Source: Saussurea involucrata
Taxonomy: Eukaryota > Streptophyta > Magnoliopsida > Asterales > Asteraceae
Reading direction: 5' to 3'
DNA length: 64,000 nt
Assembly (NCBI GenBank): GCA_033807775.1
Contig: JAWVWS010001006.1
Coordinates: 372,001-436,000 of the forward strand
The position numbers and the translations under genes are program-made. Below are positions 10,501-20,557 of the stretch, one piece after another. How positions within the stretch are numbered: position 1 is the stretch's first letter; every line of letters starts with the position of its first letter. The notes beneath the pieces are model-generated. The model saw only the letters and a list, made by a program, of their open reading frames with translations. It was not told the origin of the DNA and did not search any database.

Positions 10501-12114
10501 CAACATCTCTTTGATCAGAAGGAACTAAATATGAGACAAAGGAGATGGTTGGAATTGCTGAATGATTACGACTGTGAAATCCTTTATCACCCGGGAAAGG
10601 CGAATGTAGTGGCAGATGCGCTCAGTCGTCAAGAAAGGAGTGGAACAATAAAAGTTGTTTCAATACGAACTGAACTCCTACCCAACATATTTGACGAATT
10701 GCAGAAGTGTCAAGTGGAGGCTTATCAGGATGAACATCTGAAATCAGAACGGTTAGCGGGGATGTCAGCATTGCTAGTAAAAGATGATCGGGGGTTATTG
10801 TGTCTGGGAAACAGAGTGTGGGTACCTCATTTGGGTGGGTTACGTGATCGTGTTTTACAAGAAGCTCATCAATCCCGTTTCTCTATTCACCCAGGTACAA
10901 ACAAGATGTATAAAGACCTAAAGCAATTCTATTGGTGGCCGGGGATAAAAAGAGGGATTGCTCAGTATGTAAAACGGTGTGATACTTGTAAGAAGGTAAA
11001 GATCGAACATCAAAAGCCATTTGGTCAACTACAACGACTAGAAATACCTATGTGGAAGTGGGAGCAGATTACCACGGACTTTATCACAAAGCTACCAAGA
11101 ACTCCGAAGGGGTTCGATTCTATTTGGGTGATCGTCGACAGGTTGTCAAAGTCTGCACACTTCCTACCAATAAAGGAAACCGATTCATTGGAGCGATTAG
11201 CTAAGTTATACATTAATGAAATAGTAACTCGACATGGAGTTCCAATCTCGATCATTTCTGATCGTGATAGTCGTTTTACTTCAAGATTTTGGAGAAGCTT
11301 TCAAAGGGAAATGGGGACTCAGATAAAGTTAAGTACGACGTATCATCCTCAAACAGATGGACAGAGAGAACGAACAATTCAGACCTTAGAAGATATGCTC
11401 CGGGCTTGTATTGTTGATTTTGGGGGATCGTGGGATAAGCATTTGTCGTTAATCGAATTCGCTTACAACAACAGTTATCATTCCAGCATACAAGCGGCAC
11501 CGTTTGAAGTACTGTATGGTAGGAAATGTCGAACGCCTCTGTGTTGGAACGAAGTGGGAGAGAAACAGTTAGCGGGGCCGGAAATAGTTCAGTTAACCGC
11601 CGATAAGGTTACACAGATCCGAGAAAGATTGAAAGTGGCTCAAGATAGACAGAAGAGTTACGCGGATCGCCGTCGAAAGCCGTTGGAATTTCAAATGGGG
11701 GATTATGTAATGTTAAAGGTTTCGCCGTGGAAAGGAGTCATCAGATTCGGTCGGCAGGGTAAGCTTAGCCCAAGGTATATTGGACCATTTGCAATCACTG
11801 AAAGGATCGGGGACGTAGCTTACAGATTAGATCTTCCACCAGAGTTGAGCAGAATTCATAATGCATTTCACGTGTCAAACTTCCGAAAGTGTTTAGTTAC
11901 TCAAGATCAGGCAGTCTCCCTACCAGAGATACAAGTCGACGAAAGACTGAATTATGTGGAAGAACCGGAAGCAATAGTTGATCATAAAGTCAAAGTGCTG
12001 CGGAATAAGGAGATCAGGCAAGTGAAGGTTCAGTGGAGGCATCATAGAGGTCAGGATGCCACGTGGGAAACCGAATCGGACATGAGAGCCAAATACCCTC
12101 ACCTTTTTGCTTAA
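7534..12114 (+). CDS. gag-pol: Intact gag-pol polyprotein with chromodomain (Tekay)
   Basis: Single 1526-aa frame. Gly/Arg-rich N-terminus, gag domain (about residues 110-270), then CPKCNRVHQGNC, CYKCGKTGHVIKDC and CFLCNSPDHFQSNC knuckles at about 325-376. Protease FDSGANRSFV is near 437. RT holds MCIDYRELNK (about 673) and FIDDILIYS (about 775). RNase H starts at VVYSDASKLGLG (about 919). Integrase has an HHCC region near 1119-1150 and a DDE core (TTDFITKLP, ISDRDSRF, then TDGQRERT where most relatives have TDGQSERT). A C-terminal chromodomain covers about 1465-1520, expected to bind histone marks and direct insertion. Compared with the minus-strand sister, VLRNKEI lacks one Gly before Lys. 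All catalytic motifs are present, so it could be active. Confidence 0.97.
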   Translation: MASGTRNSNRGGGRNPNRTNPPVGTGDRGGRTGGITGGRLRGGAGGRTGGRTQQNSTDFITRADLMTEMGRLQDNIQAMLNHAHNTKTERPDPTLEEEMPITPTVLPVMRKCDYKMFLSCKPPTFSGDRDPVKAMRWMKEIEAIFKTSKCADGDRVLYGAAMLKGDALYWWESFIHSKGSDVYSTLSWEEFVIAYRNAFCPQAAVKQLEGEFMNLQQGSLSVRDYTASFLEKSRFAEYYVATEAMKIERVIFGLNSEIRRLVTAKGPDTFSAAVDAAENVERDMRRDTGDKSIGKRKWEGPQYDPKRSRFQRYDSRPPFRLAERPCPKCNRVHQGNCQGDLRACYKCGKTGHVIKDCKVTRLCFLCNSPDHFQSNCPRGRMQQGGSLGRPANVKPVVPRLEPPVTRGRAFQMTEKEAEETPDVVTGTFLINSTRAKVLFDSGANRSFVSPAFAACLCLKPKLLDHSLLVDTANDNQVSVSEVFDGCVINIEGCGVPIQLFPITLIEFDVVVGMDWWAENQANIVCDKKIINVVLPEKGPVVIYGDRRNHQSCLISLVKARKCVNKGCQSYLAYVIDVKPEKIRMEDIPIVSEFPEVFPEDLNSLPPVRQVEFGIDLIPGATPVARAPYRLAPPEMKEMMAQLQDLSDKGFIRPSSSPWGAPVLFVKKKDGSMRMCIDYRELNKRTIKNKYPLPRIDDLFDQLVGACYFSKIDLRSGYHQLKVKEEDVLKTAFRTRYGHHEFLVMPFGLTNAPAAFMDLMNRVCKPYLDKFVIVFIDDILIYSRSKEEHAQHLRLILELLKKERLYAKFSKCEFWLRKVQSLGHVVSEKGIQVDPMKVEAVEKWEQPKTATEVRSFLGLAGYYRKFIKDFSRIATPMTKLTRKNLKFEWKAEQDEAFRILKEKLCSAPILSLPEGSEDFVVYSDASKLGLGCVLMQRGKVIAYASRQLKDHERQYPTHDMELAVVVFALKIWRHYLYGSKCQIYTDHKSLQHLFDQKELNMRQRRWLELLNDYDCEILYHPGKANVVADALSRQERSGTIKVVSIRTELLPNIFDELQKCQVEAYQDEHLKSERLAGMSALLVKDDRGLLCLGNRVWVPHLGGLRDRVLQEAHQSRFSIHPGTNKMYKDLKQFYWWPGIKRGIAQYVKRCDTCKKVKIEHQKPFGQLQRLEIPMWKWEQITTDFITKLPRTPKGFDSIWVIVDRLSKSAHFLPIKETDSLERLAKLYINEIVTRHGVPISIISDRDSRFTSRFWRSFQREMGTQIKLSTTYHPQTDGQRERTIQTLEDMLRACIVDFGGSWDKHLSLIEFAYNNSYHSSIQAAPFEVLYGRKCRTPLCWNEVGEKQLAGPEIVQLTADKVTQIRERLKVAQDRQKSYADRRRKPLEFQMGDYVMLKVSPWKGVIRFGRQGKLSPRYIGPFAITERIGDVAYRLDLPPELSRIHNAFHVSNFRKCLVTQDQAVSLPEIQVDERLNYVEEPEAIVDHKVKVLRNKEIRQVKVQWRHHRGQDATWETESDMRAKYPHLFA

Positions 12115-12136
12115 CTGAATTCCGGGACGGAATTCT

Positions 12137-12152
12137 TTTAAGGGGGAGATGA
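12137..12152 (+). other. Polypurine tract of Tekay (+)
   Basis: TTTAAGGGGGAGATGA directly before the 3' LTR; this is the primer for plus-strand DNA synthesis. Confidence 0.9.
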
Positions 12153-13798
12153 TGTAATACCCCGGGTAAAGTCGTTATTTAAAACCCTCTTATCGTTAAA
12201 TTGAATAAGTTTATAATAATATATTTAGGGTAAAAGTTTGGTTAATTTGGATGTTTAAGGGTGTGTTTTGCCATTTGATGAAAGTATGGGGTTTGTTTGG
12301 TAACTATGAAGATATTTATCTTCATCCACCGCCTCTTTTTATTTTTATTGAGATGAGGTGTCTCATTTTAAAGACTTGGCAAAAAGGAAAACAAAGTGTG
12401 TGTGTGTTATTGGTTCACGACAGAGAGAAAGGAGAGAAAAGAGAGAAGAGAGGATTGAGAGGAAATTTAAGAAGAAGAAGGAAGATGTGGAGTTTCAGCT
12501 GGATTATTAAGGATCAGTTCAAGGAAGTAAAGGTAACAATCATTTATAACCTATCCCTTTTATATTTATAAGTTGATAAATAGGTATGTAGGTGGGTTTT
12601 GGTGTTTTGATAAGATATGTGTATTTTGGGTTTGGGATAGTGTTCTATGGTAGTATGAAACATATCTGTAAATCTGGTTAAAAGATGAACTCAGTGAATT
12701 GAGAGGTTTATGAATATTCATAAGAATCGCAAGCCTTGGTTGCGATGGGATTTTTGGCTCGCAGCCTTTAGCTGCGAGGGAGTTAGGGCTCGCAGCCTTT
12801 AGCTGCGAGGGAGTTAGGGCTCGCAAGCCATGCTTGCGAGGAGAGAGTGTGTTGCGAGGAAGAGACAGAGAAGGTGGCGAGAGAGAGTGTGTTGCGAGGA
12901 GAGAGAGAGAGAGAGAGTTGCGAGAGAGTGTTGGCCGAGATAGCAAAATGGGATTTTTAGACTATTTAGATTCATTTAGTATTCTCGACTGTTAAATGTT
13001 CCGTAATTAATTGATTACAGATTTTGTGAACTTTGGGAGAAAGATCGAATTGATAGATAAAGGATCCGGAGGTTTTGGATAAAGCAACGAGGTGAGTTTT
13101 ACTTTAAAAGTAATTTCAACTGGAATACATACGTATGGTTTGAGAATGTGATAATTAGTGATTATGTGTATATATATGGTATATGCGAATTACAATATAG
13201 TGAGATATTGTATTTACATGTGTATTATAAACGTGTTATAATACGTTGGCCGGGTTTAAGACCGGTGTGATTGGCTATAGAACTTGTATAGCGTTGTTTG
13301 GCTGTAGATGTTGTACAGCGTTGTATATTATTAGTTGGCTTGCTACCACTAATATGGCCAGGAGGAAATGAGAAGGAAAGGTGCACGAGGAGTGAGCTTA
13401 ATTGGATATATGTAATTATGTGGCGTGATTTATATGAATGAAGTTTATATAAATGGTTTTTTTTTACTAACAGGGGTTTCTCACTTAGACCAACAGGTCT
13501 AACCCTCATTTTGTTTTAAAAATATGTATTCCAGGTGGCAGATCAAGTAAGGGCAAGTAAGTAGAGTATGAGATGGATGGCTAGTAAGGAAGACTAAGAC
13601 GAAGCTTTTGACTTATTTAGTAGTTGTAATGGAATGTTAAGTGTTATGGATGCAAATAGCACAAGGATTGTATTTCAAATGTTTTCTTTCTATTTGTAAA
13701 AGACTACCGGACCATACATGTAAAGTGAAGTTTGTTTCTTATATTTAATTGTGTTATATTGTGTAATACGTCATGTATATGGGATAAGGGACGTTACA
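12153..13798 (+). repeat. Tekay (+) 3' LTR
   Basis: 1646 bp, near-identical to 5628-7270. It contains the same hairpin array (12726-12840), with a slightly longer GA run after it. It ends at GACGTTACA, followed by ATTCA. Confidence 0.95.
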
Positions 13799-13998
13799 AT
13801 TCAAGATTGTGATTGCGAAGATCGATTGATCAATTTCTTGAAGATTTCTTGATTAATTCAAAAATCGATTCCGCTGCTAGGGCTAGTTCTTGAATTCTTG
13901 ACAATTCTTGAATTACCTGTTACATTTCGATCAAGAAACTCGAATTTGTCTTTCTGTTGAATTTTCTTACAATCAAGTCTTCTAAAGAATATCTAGCC

Positions 13999-16640
13999 AT
14001 GGGATCTGAAACCAAACCGCCTGTTCTTATACCAGAAGAGTATCAGCAATGGAAAATTCGTATGATCCAATTCCTAGACAACATTGATGAAAATCTTATG
14101 GTCTCTATTCGAGAAGGTCCAATTGAAGTGTATATCGATGTTGCCGCAACCCCTGCTACAGAGACAACTCCAGAAATTCCAGCGACCAGAGTGAAGAAGA
14201 ATTATTCCCAATACACAGCTGAACAGAAGAATAGGCATGCTATCGACAAAAGAGCAATTACATTGATGACTTTGGATGTCCCAAATGAGGTTCTTAACAG
14301 GATTGACAGTGGATCATCAGCTAAAGAAATGTGGGACGAATTGGAAAGGCAGATGTTAGGAACTGTGAGATCTATTCAGGCAAAGTTAAATCAAAGCATA
14401 AATGCCTATGAAAGGTTCAAAGCAAAAGAGTCAGAAAGTTTGACACAGGCATACAGTAAATTTTGTACTATTCTAAACGATTTGAGAAGAAATGGACTGA
14501 AGAAAACGAAGTCAGAAATAAATTACAAATTTCTGAACAGTCTAAATTTAGAATGGTCATCATTTGCCATAAGTCTGCAAATGAACAAGGATATGTGTGA
14601 AGAAGACTTAAATGATCTGTTCTGTGTTCTTAATCAACATGAAGACTCTGTCAAGTTAGTTGTGGAAGAGAAGAAAAATTGCTGATCAGTTAGCGTTCTT
14701 ATCAAAGTCCAAAGCAATCAAAGCACCCAAAAAGACTGCATATCTATCAGAGATACCTAATCTGGAAGAATCTGACAAGGAAGAAGGATCAGAAGATGAT
14801 GAAGATATCAAGATAATGGCTGAGAAACTAGCTTTGTTGACAAATACTTTCAACAAAAGGTATGGGAAGGGTAGATTTCAAGGAAATTATAAGAGAGTTG
14901 GGAGTTCAGATTATAAGAAGAAAGAAGACAAAGAAGAAAATAAATTTGAAAAGAGAGTAGAGAGAAGTGAAGAAAACAAAGAAGAGAAGGATGAGAGAAA
15001 AGAAAAGAATCTGTGTTTCAAGTGTGGAAAATCTGGCCACTACGCTAAGGATTGCATAGTTAAAATTGTGAAAGACTGTGAGTACTACACCAAGAAGGCT
15101 CAGCTTGCAAAGAAGAGAGAGAGGATAAAATTGCTTTATTGGCTGAACAGGAGAATTGGTTGTACTACACTTCTGATGAAGATGATCATATCAACTTTCC
15201 ACAGATGCAAAGCTATATGGCAAAAATGAGGAATGAGGATGATTCTGATTTTGAAGATGTTGATTCTGAGTCATCTGCTGAGGTACATTCTTCACTTGAA
15301 ATAGAGTTAATGACACAGATTGGTGAAATGAAAACTGAATTTGCTAATCTAAGAAAACAGATAAAAGGAGAAAGAAATTTGGTTAACAAATTCAGAATTG
15401 AAAAAGAAGTAATAAAAGAACAATATGAACAATCTGAGGCTGAGAAACAGAAAGTTAAAGATGAAATTCTGAATTATTGAAAAAGATCTCTGAACTAAAA
15501 GTTGAGTTTTCAAAAATAAAGGATGAAAAAGGTGATTTACAAATAAAATTTGATATGTTATTTGAGGAAAGAAAGAATTTATACACCAAAATCAAAGAAT
15601 TGGAAGATCTGAATTTGAAAAGGGGTCAGACTCAGCAAACATTAAATCTTTTATTAAGCAATGTTAAAGATACAAGATTTTACAACCCAAAGAAGGGATT
15701 GGGATTGGAAGAAAATGTCACTTTAAAAAGAGCTCCAATCAACTTGTATGAAAAACTTCAAGTTTCTAAGCCAAAAATCCCAGAAATTGTTGAAGTTTTC
15801 ATAAGACCTGCTAGTTCTATAACAAGTTCTGACAATTTGCAAAGACCAAACTCTAAAAAGTCAGATGAGAAAATTTCTGAGTCTAAAACAGAAAAGTCAG
15901 TTGTTTCAGAAGAAAAGGTTAAGAACGAAGTTTCTAAACCAACAGATGAGAAGCCAAAATACAATGATACTAAATTCAAGAATGATTCTTTAAATGTCAG
16001 CTACAAAAATAAACAACCAAGTTTTTCATATCATGACATTGAGAGCATATTTGACACAAGTAAAAATTCTGAAACAGTCAATCAGAAGTCTGAAACTTCT
16101 AGTCAGGATTCTGAACTTTGTAGTCAGAACTCTGATTCTAAAGATCAGACATCTGAGTCTGTAAATCAGAACTCTGACTCAGGTAGTCAGAAGTCTGATT
16201 CAACTGGATTTTCTGAAACAAAGTCAGATGAATTTTTACAACTTGAAAAGAGATTTAATCTTGTGAGTCAAGAACTTGAGGACTTAAGGAAAGCTTATGA
16301 TGAACTTGAAAATGATTTCTGTGAGGTGGATATTAAACTTGAAGAAGCTTTGAAAGAAAAGAATATTTTTATTCAGAAAAGAATATTTTTATTCAGAAAA
16401 TAACAGAGCTTGAAAAACTAAAGACTGAGTATGATCTTTTTAAAATTAATGCTCTAAAAGAAAATGATAAATTCTTCAATGAATCAAGTACATATGAAAA
16501 AGGTGAATCATCTAATTCTTCTAACAAAAAGGAGTTGAATTTTTCAGAAAAAGAAGAAAGCAAAAGGAAAGATGGTGTGAAAAGAACTTCTGAGATGAAT
16601 GAAGAGGTTCTGCAACTGTACCAAAAGCACATAGTTATTG
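13999..16640 (+). pseudogene. gag: SIRE A gag (several frameshifts)
   Basis: Starts at ATG 13999 in a good context (GCCATGG). A UBN2-type copia gag domain covers the first about 220 residues (EEYQQWKIRMIQFLD, then MWDELERQ and FLNSLNLEW). A lysine/glutamate-rich linker and a CCHC knuckle CFKCGKSGHYAKDC follow near 15018-15060. Then comes a long coiled-coil and Ser/Gln-rich tail. Breaks: frame changes near 14670, 15135 and 15478, and at a perfect 20-bp tandem duplication (16361-16380 and 16381-16400). The heptad (S/N/D)QxS(E/D)xx is repeated six times at 16080-16205 and carries a palindrome in every repeat. Confidence 0.85.
16082..16198 (+). repeat. Six 21-bp repeats with palindromic core inside SIRE A gag
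   Basis: TCAGA..TCTGA-type 12-mers start at 16082, 16103, 16124, 16145, 16166 and 16187, exactly 21 bp apart. In protein this is a heptad with invariant Gln and Ser. The linker bases between palindromes vary more than the cores. Confidence 0.9.
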
Positions 16641-17130
16641 TGATAAATGTACTTGTACTTTGAAAAACAGCAATAAAAATGAAAAAGCTTATGGTACAGA
16701 TCTGTTGTTACTTGCAAAGAAAAATCTTAGTTGTGTTCGTTGTAAAAGTAACTCTTTTCAATATTCTCAGAAATGTCCAATCACAATAACATCTGTTTCT
16801 TTTATAAGAAAAGATATTCAGAAAACAGAAAAGAAGAATGTTTCTGTTCCTCAGAATACAGAAAAGAAGAAAGTTTCTGTTCCTCAGACTCAGAAGAAAG
16901 AAAAGATAAAAGAAAAGAAAGTTGAAAATATTGCAAAACCAAAAGTTACAACTTTCAAAAAGAATTTAAACAAGTTTGTAAGCAGAAAATGTTCTGACTT
17001 CATAAAAGTTCAAGGAAAGTGGTGTTTGAAGAAAGATTTTGAGTGGAGAGTAAAAGGTACTAATGTTAAATCCAATGACAAAGCTAACAAAGATGGACCC
17101 ATTCCAAAATGGGTACCTAAAACTAACTGA
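16641..17130 (+). pseudogene. SIRE A gag-pol linker, Lys-rich
   Basis: Open in frame 1 from 16660. It includes a Cys-containing stretch (CVRCKSN), a Lys-rich repeat KKNVSVPQ and the tail PIPKWVPKTN, which typically precedes the protease in SIRE-like copia elements. A stop at 17128-17130 and a change of frame separate it from the protease. A TTTTGCAG|G acceptor-like motif near 17137 lies at the join; whether splicing or recoding joins gag to pol is not known. Confidence 0.6.
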
Positions 17131-17135
17131 TCCTT

Positions 17136-18060
17136 TTGCAGGGCTGTCATGTGTGGTTTTTAGATTCAGGAGCTTCAAGACACATGACAGATCAGAAGTC
17201 TTTTCTATCAAACTTCACAGAAAAGGCTGGAGGAGCAGTAAACTTTGGAAATAACAGCAAAGGACAAGTCAAAGGTTATGGGGATTTAACTAAAGGGGAT
17301 CTGACTATCCAAAAAGTTTTCTATGTTGAAGGATTACAGCATAATCTTTTCAGCATAAGTCAGTTTTTAGACAGGCTTTGTCAAATCAAGTTTCAAATAA
17401 CAGGTTGCATGATTTTAACTGAAAATGATGTTAAAGTCTTCTGGGCCAAAAGACATATGGACTTATTTGTAGTTAATTTTTCAAAATTGAAAACATTAAA
17501 TACAGTTTGTCTTTTATCAAAGTCAACTGCAAATGAATGCTGGCTTTGGCACAGAAGATGTTCTCATCTAAATTTCAAAGATCTTAATAATCTTGTTGCA
17601 AAACATCTGGTTAAAGGCTTACCAAAGCTTAAATTTGAAAAAGAATCATTATGCTCAGCTTGTGAAATGGGCAAGATGAAAAAGAGTTCTCACAAATTAA
17701 AAATGAACTCATCTTGCAAAGCACCCTTAGAAATGATTCATACTGATCTTTGTGGTCCAATTTCAGTTCAATCTATGGGAGGAAAGAAATATATGCTTGT
17801 GATTGTTGATGAATTCTCCAGATACACATGGGTTGAGTTCCTAAGAGCTAAGTCAGAAGCTGCTACTACATTGATAAATTTTATCAAAAGGATTCAAGTT
17901 CTCTTACAACCTCCAGTTTAGAAAATCAGAAGTGATAATGGAACAGAGTTCAGAAATGAGACTCTTCAGAATTTTTTAGAAAGTTCTGGGATTTCTCACA
18001 ATTTTTCTGCTGTCAGAACTCCTCAACAAAATGGTGTTGTTGAAAGGAAAAATAGAACTC
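17136..18060 (+). pseudogene. pol: SIRE A protease and integrase (one nonsense codon)
   Basis: Ty1/copia pol, frame 0. The aspartic protease motif LDSGASRHMTD is at about 17160-17190. The GAG_pre-integrase zinc region (LWHRRCSHLNF...CSACEMGK) is at about 17545-17675. The integrase core follows, with Asp in HTDLCGP (about 17740), Asp in RSDNGTEF (about 17930) and Glu in NGVVERKNRT (about 18036). A TAG at 17919-17921 interrupts the core between the first and second catalytic Asp. Integrase before RT is the copia order. Frame 0 continues into RT after the stop. Confidence 0.9.
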
Positions 18061-19898
18061 TAGTTGAAGCTGCGAGAACAATGCTGGCTTATGCAAATCT
18101 TCCTACTTTCCTATGGGCTGAAGCAATTGCAACTGCTTGTTTTACACAGAATAGAACTTTAATCAATAAGAGATTAAATAAGACTGCTTATGAACTGATA
18201 AATAAAAGAAAACCATTAATCAAATTCTTTCATGTTTTTGGTTGCAGGTGCTATGTTCTTAGAGACAGAGAAAATCTTGCCAAATTCGATAAAAAGGCAG
18301 ATGAAGGATACTTTGTGGGTTATTCTTTAACTTCCATAGCATTCAGAATCTACAATAGAAGAACCAAGAGGATGATAGAGAGCATAAATGTAACTTTTGA
18401 TGAAGCCAGAATAAGGACTTCTGAACAAGGCAGTTCAGAACTCATGCTGAACAAGACAAAAATGACTTCTGATACAAATTTTAATCCTATTTGTTCAGAA
18501 CTCAATTTACTTTTTAAGGATGTTTTTATTGAACTAATTTCTGATTCTTATGCAGAATATGAAAACCCAAAGATGGTCAAAGAGATGATAAATAAGACTC
18601 CAGAAATAGTTCAATCAACTATAATTTCTGATAAAGGTCCATCCGAGGAATGTCCAAATCTGATAAATACAAGTAGTGAGAATTCTGAACCATGTAGTCA
18701 GAATTCTGAACCTTGTAATCAGAATTCTGAATCTTGTAGTCAGAACTTTGTTCAAGTTATTCAGAAGTCTGACTTCATTACTCAGAATACAAACACACAT
18801 GGAACTCCTACACATATATCAGAACAAGGGGATAGTTCAGAATTACAAGCAATCATTGATGAGAATGATGCAAACAACAATTATTCAGAGATTGATGTAC
18901 TCCCTAGTGCAAATAAATGGACTAAAAATCATCCTATTCATCAAGTAATAGGTGATCCATCAGCAGGAGTAAAGACCAGATCAGCTACAGCAAATGAAGC
19001 AATGTTTGCTGGTTTCTTAAGTATGATTGAACCAAAGAAAGCTAATGAAGCTCTAGAGGATCCAGACTTGATTTCAGCAATGCAAGAGGAATTGCTTCAA
19101 TTTGAAAGAAATAAAGTTTGGAGACTCATTCCAAAGCCTGAAGGTAAATCTATTATTGGAACTAAATGGGTGTTCAGAAACAAAAAGGATGAATCAGGTG
19201 TTGTCATCAGAAACAAGGCAAGATTGGTTGCTAAGGGATACTGTCAACAAGAGGGAATTGATTATGATGATACATTTGCACCAGTGGCAAGAATAGAGGC
19301 AATCAGAATATTTTTGGCCTATGCTGCACACAAAAACTTCAAGGTGTATCAGATGGATGTCAAATCAGCCTTTCTAAATGGCAAACTTAATGAAGAGGTG
19401 TATGTTCATCAACCTGAAGGTTTTGTTGATCCAGAATTCCCTGATCATGTTTATATTTTAGACAAAGCTTTATATGGTCTAAAACAAGCACCACGAGCCT
19501 GGTATGACACTCTTACTAAACACTTGTTAGGTTCAGGGTTCAAGAAAGGTAAGATTGACACAACTTTGTTTTTAAAGAAACAGGGTGATGATTTAATTCT
19601 GATTCAGATTTATGTTGATGACATAATATTTGGTTCTACCAGTCCAGAGTTATGTGATAATTTTTCAAAAATCATGTCATCTGAATTTGAAATGAGCATG
19701 ATGGGTGAGCTGAATTTTTTCCTTGGTCTTCAAGTCAAACAATTACCAAAAGGTATTTTTACAAATCAAGGAAAATATGTCAGAGACATTCTGAAAAAGT
19801 TCAAAATGTCTGATTGTGCTTCTATGAGAACACCTATGGCAACTAACATAAAATTAGATGCTGATCTCAAAGGTGTTTCAGCAGATATCAAACTCTAA
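18061..19898 (+). pseudogene. pol: SIRE A integrase C-terminus and reverse transcriptase
   Basis: Continues frame 0. The end of integrase holds WAEAIATACFTQNR and the GYFVGYS region. A Ser/Gln-rich linker with six heptads lies at 18677-18793. RT starts near KVWRLIPKPEG (about 19110) with GTKWVFRNK, VYQMDVKSAFLNG and LYGLKQAPRAW. The active site YVDDIIFGS is at about 19611-19637. The frame ends early at 19896-19898 and RT/RNase H continues in frame 2, a one-base indel. Apart from that shift, the RT domain is well preserved. Confidence 0.92.
18677..18793 (+). repeat. Six 21-bp repeats with palindromic core in SIRE A integrase-RT linker
   Basis: Repeats start at 18677, 18698, 18719, 18740, 18761 and 18782, exactly 21 bp apart. 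The best copies read TCAGAATTCTGA and the fourth and sixth are degraded on the right arm. The encoded heptad is SQNSEPC-like. Confidence 0.9.
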
Positions 19899-20557
19899 GA
19901 GGCATGATTGGATCATTACTTTATCTGACTGCAAGTAGACCAGATATCATGTTTTCTACATGTTTCTGTGCTAGATTTCAATCTAACCCAAAAGAATCAC
20001 ATATGTTGTCTGTCAAAAGGATTTTAAGATATCTCAAAGGAACACCTGATCTAGGTTTATGGTATCCAAAAGAAACTGACTTCAAATTGACTGCTTTCAC
20101 TGATGCTGATCATGCAGGAAGTAGGTTGGACAGAAAGAGTACATCTGGTGCTTGTCACTTTTTGGGAGATAAAATAGTGAGCTGGGCATCAAAGAAGCAG
20201 AATTGTGTGTCCACTTCAACTGCTGAAGCAGAGTATGTTGCTGCTGCTGCTTCATGCTCTCAAACATTGTGGATGAGAACACAACTCATGGACTATGGAT
20301 ATCAGCTTAACAAGATTCCCATCTATTGTGACTCAGAAAGTGCAATTGCCATTACTCAGAACCCTGTTCAATATTCAAAGACTAAGCATATAGATGTGAG
20401 GTATCATTTTATAAAGGACTATGTGGAAAAAGGAACTATAGAGATGCACTTTGTGCATACAAAGTATCAATTGGCTGACTTGTTCACAAAGCCTCTTGAT
20501 CACAAAAGGTTTTCTTTTCTCATATGTAAAATAGGAATGCTTAATCTGCCTAATTGA
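19899..20557 (+). pseudogene. pol: SIRE A end of RT and RNase H
   Basis: Frame 2, starting at MIGSLLYLTASRPDI. RNase H carries TDADHAGS (about 20098), SWASKKQ, STAEAEYVA and the C-terminal KTKHIDVRYHFIKDY...LADLFTKPL motif that ends copia pol proteins. The stop is at 20555-20557. In an intact element this would be fused to the preceding RT; a one-base shift near 19896 separates them. Confidence 0.93.

Larger units (their letters stand above)
5628..13798 (+). mobile_element. Complete Ty3/gypsy chromovirus, Tekay type, inserted in the SIRE A leader
   Basis: 8171 bp. LTRs are 5628-7270 (1643 bp) and 12153-13798 (1646 bp), starting TGTAATACCCCGGG and ending GACGTTACA. The target duplication is ATTCA at 5623-5627 and 13799-13803. 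PBS, one uninterrupted gag-pol and a PPT are all present. By eye the LTRs differ at about a dozen bases plus two repeat-length changes. It is the youngest insertion in this branch of the nest and the only element in the window that looks autonomous. Confidence 0.97.
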
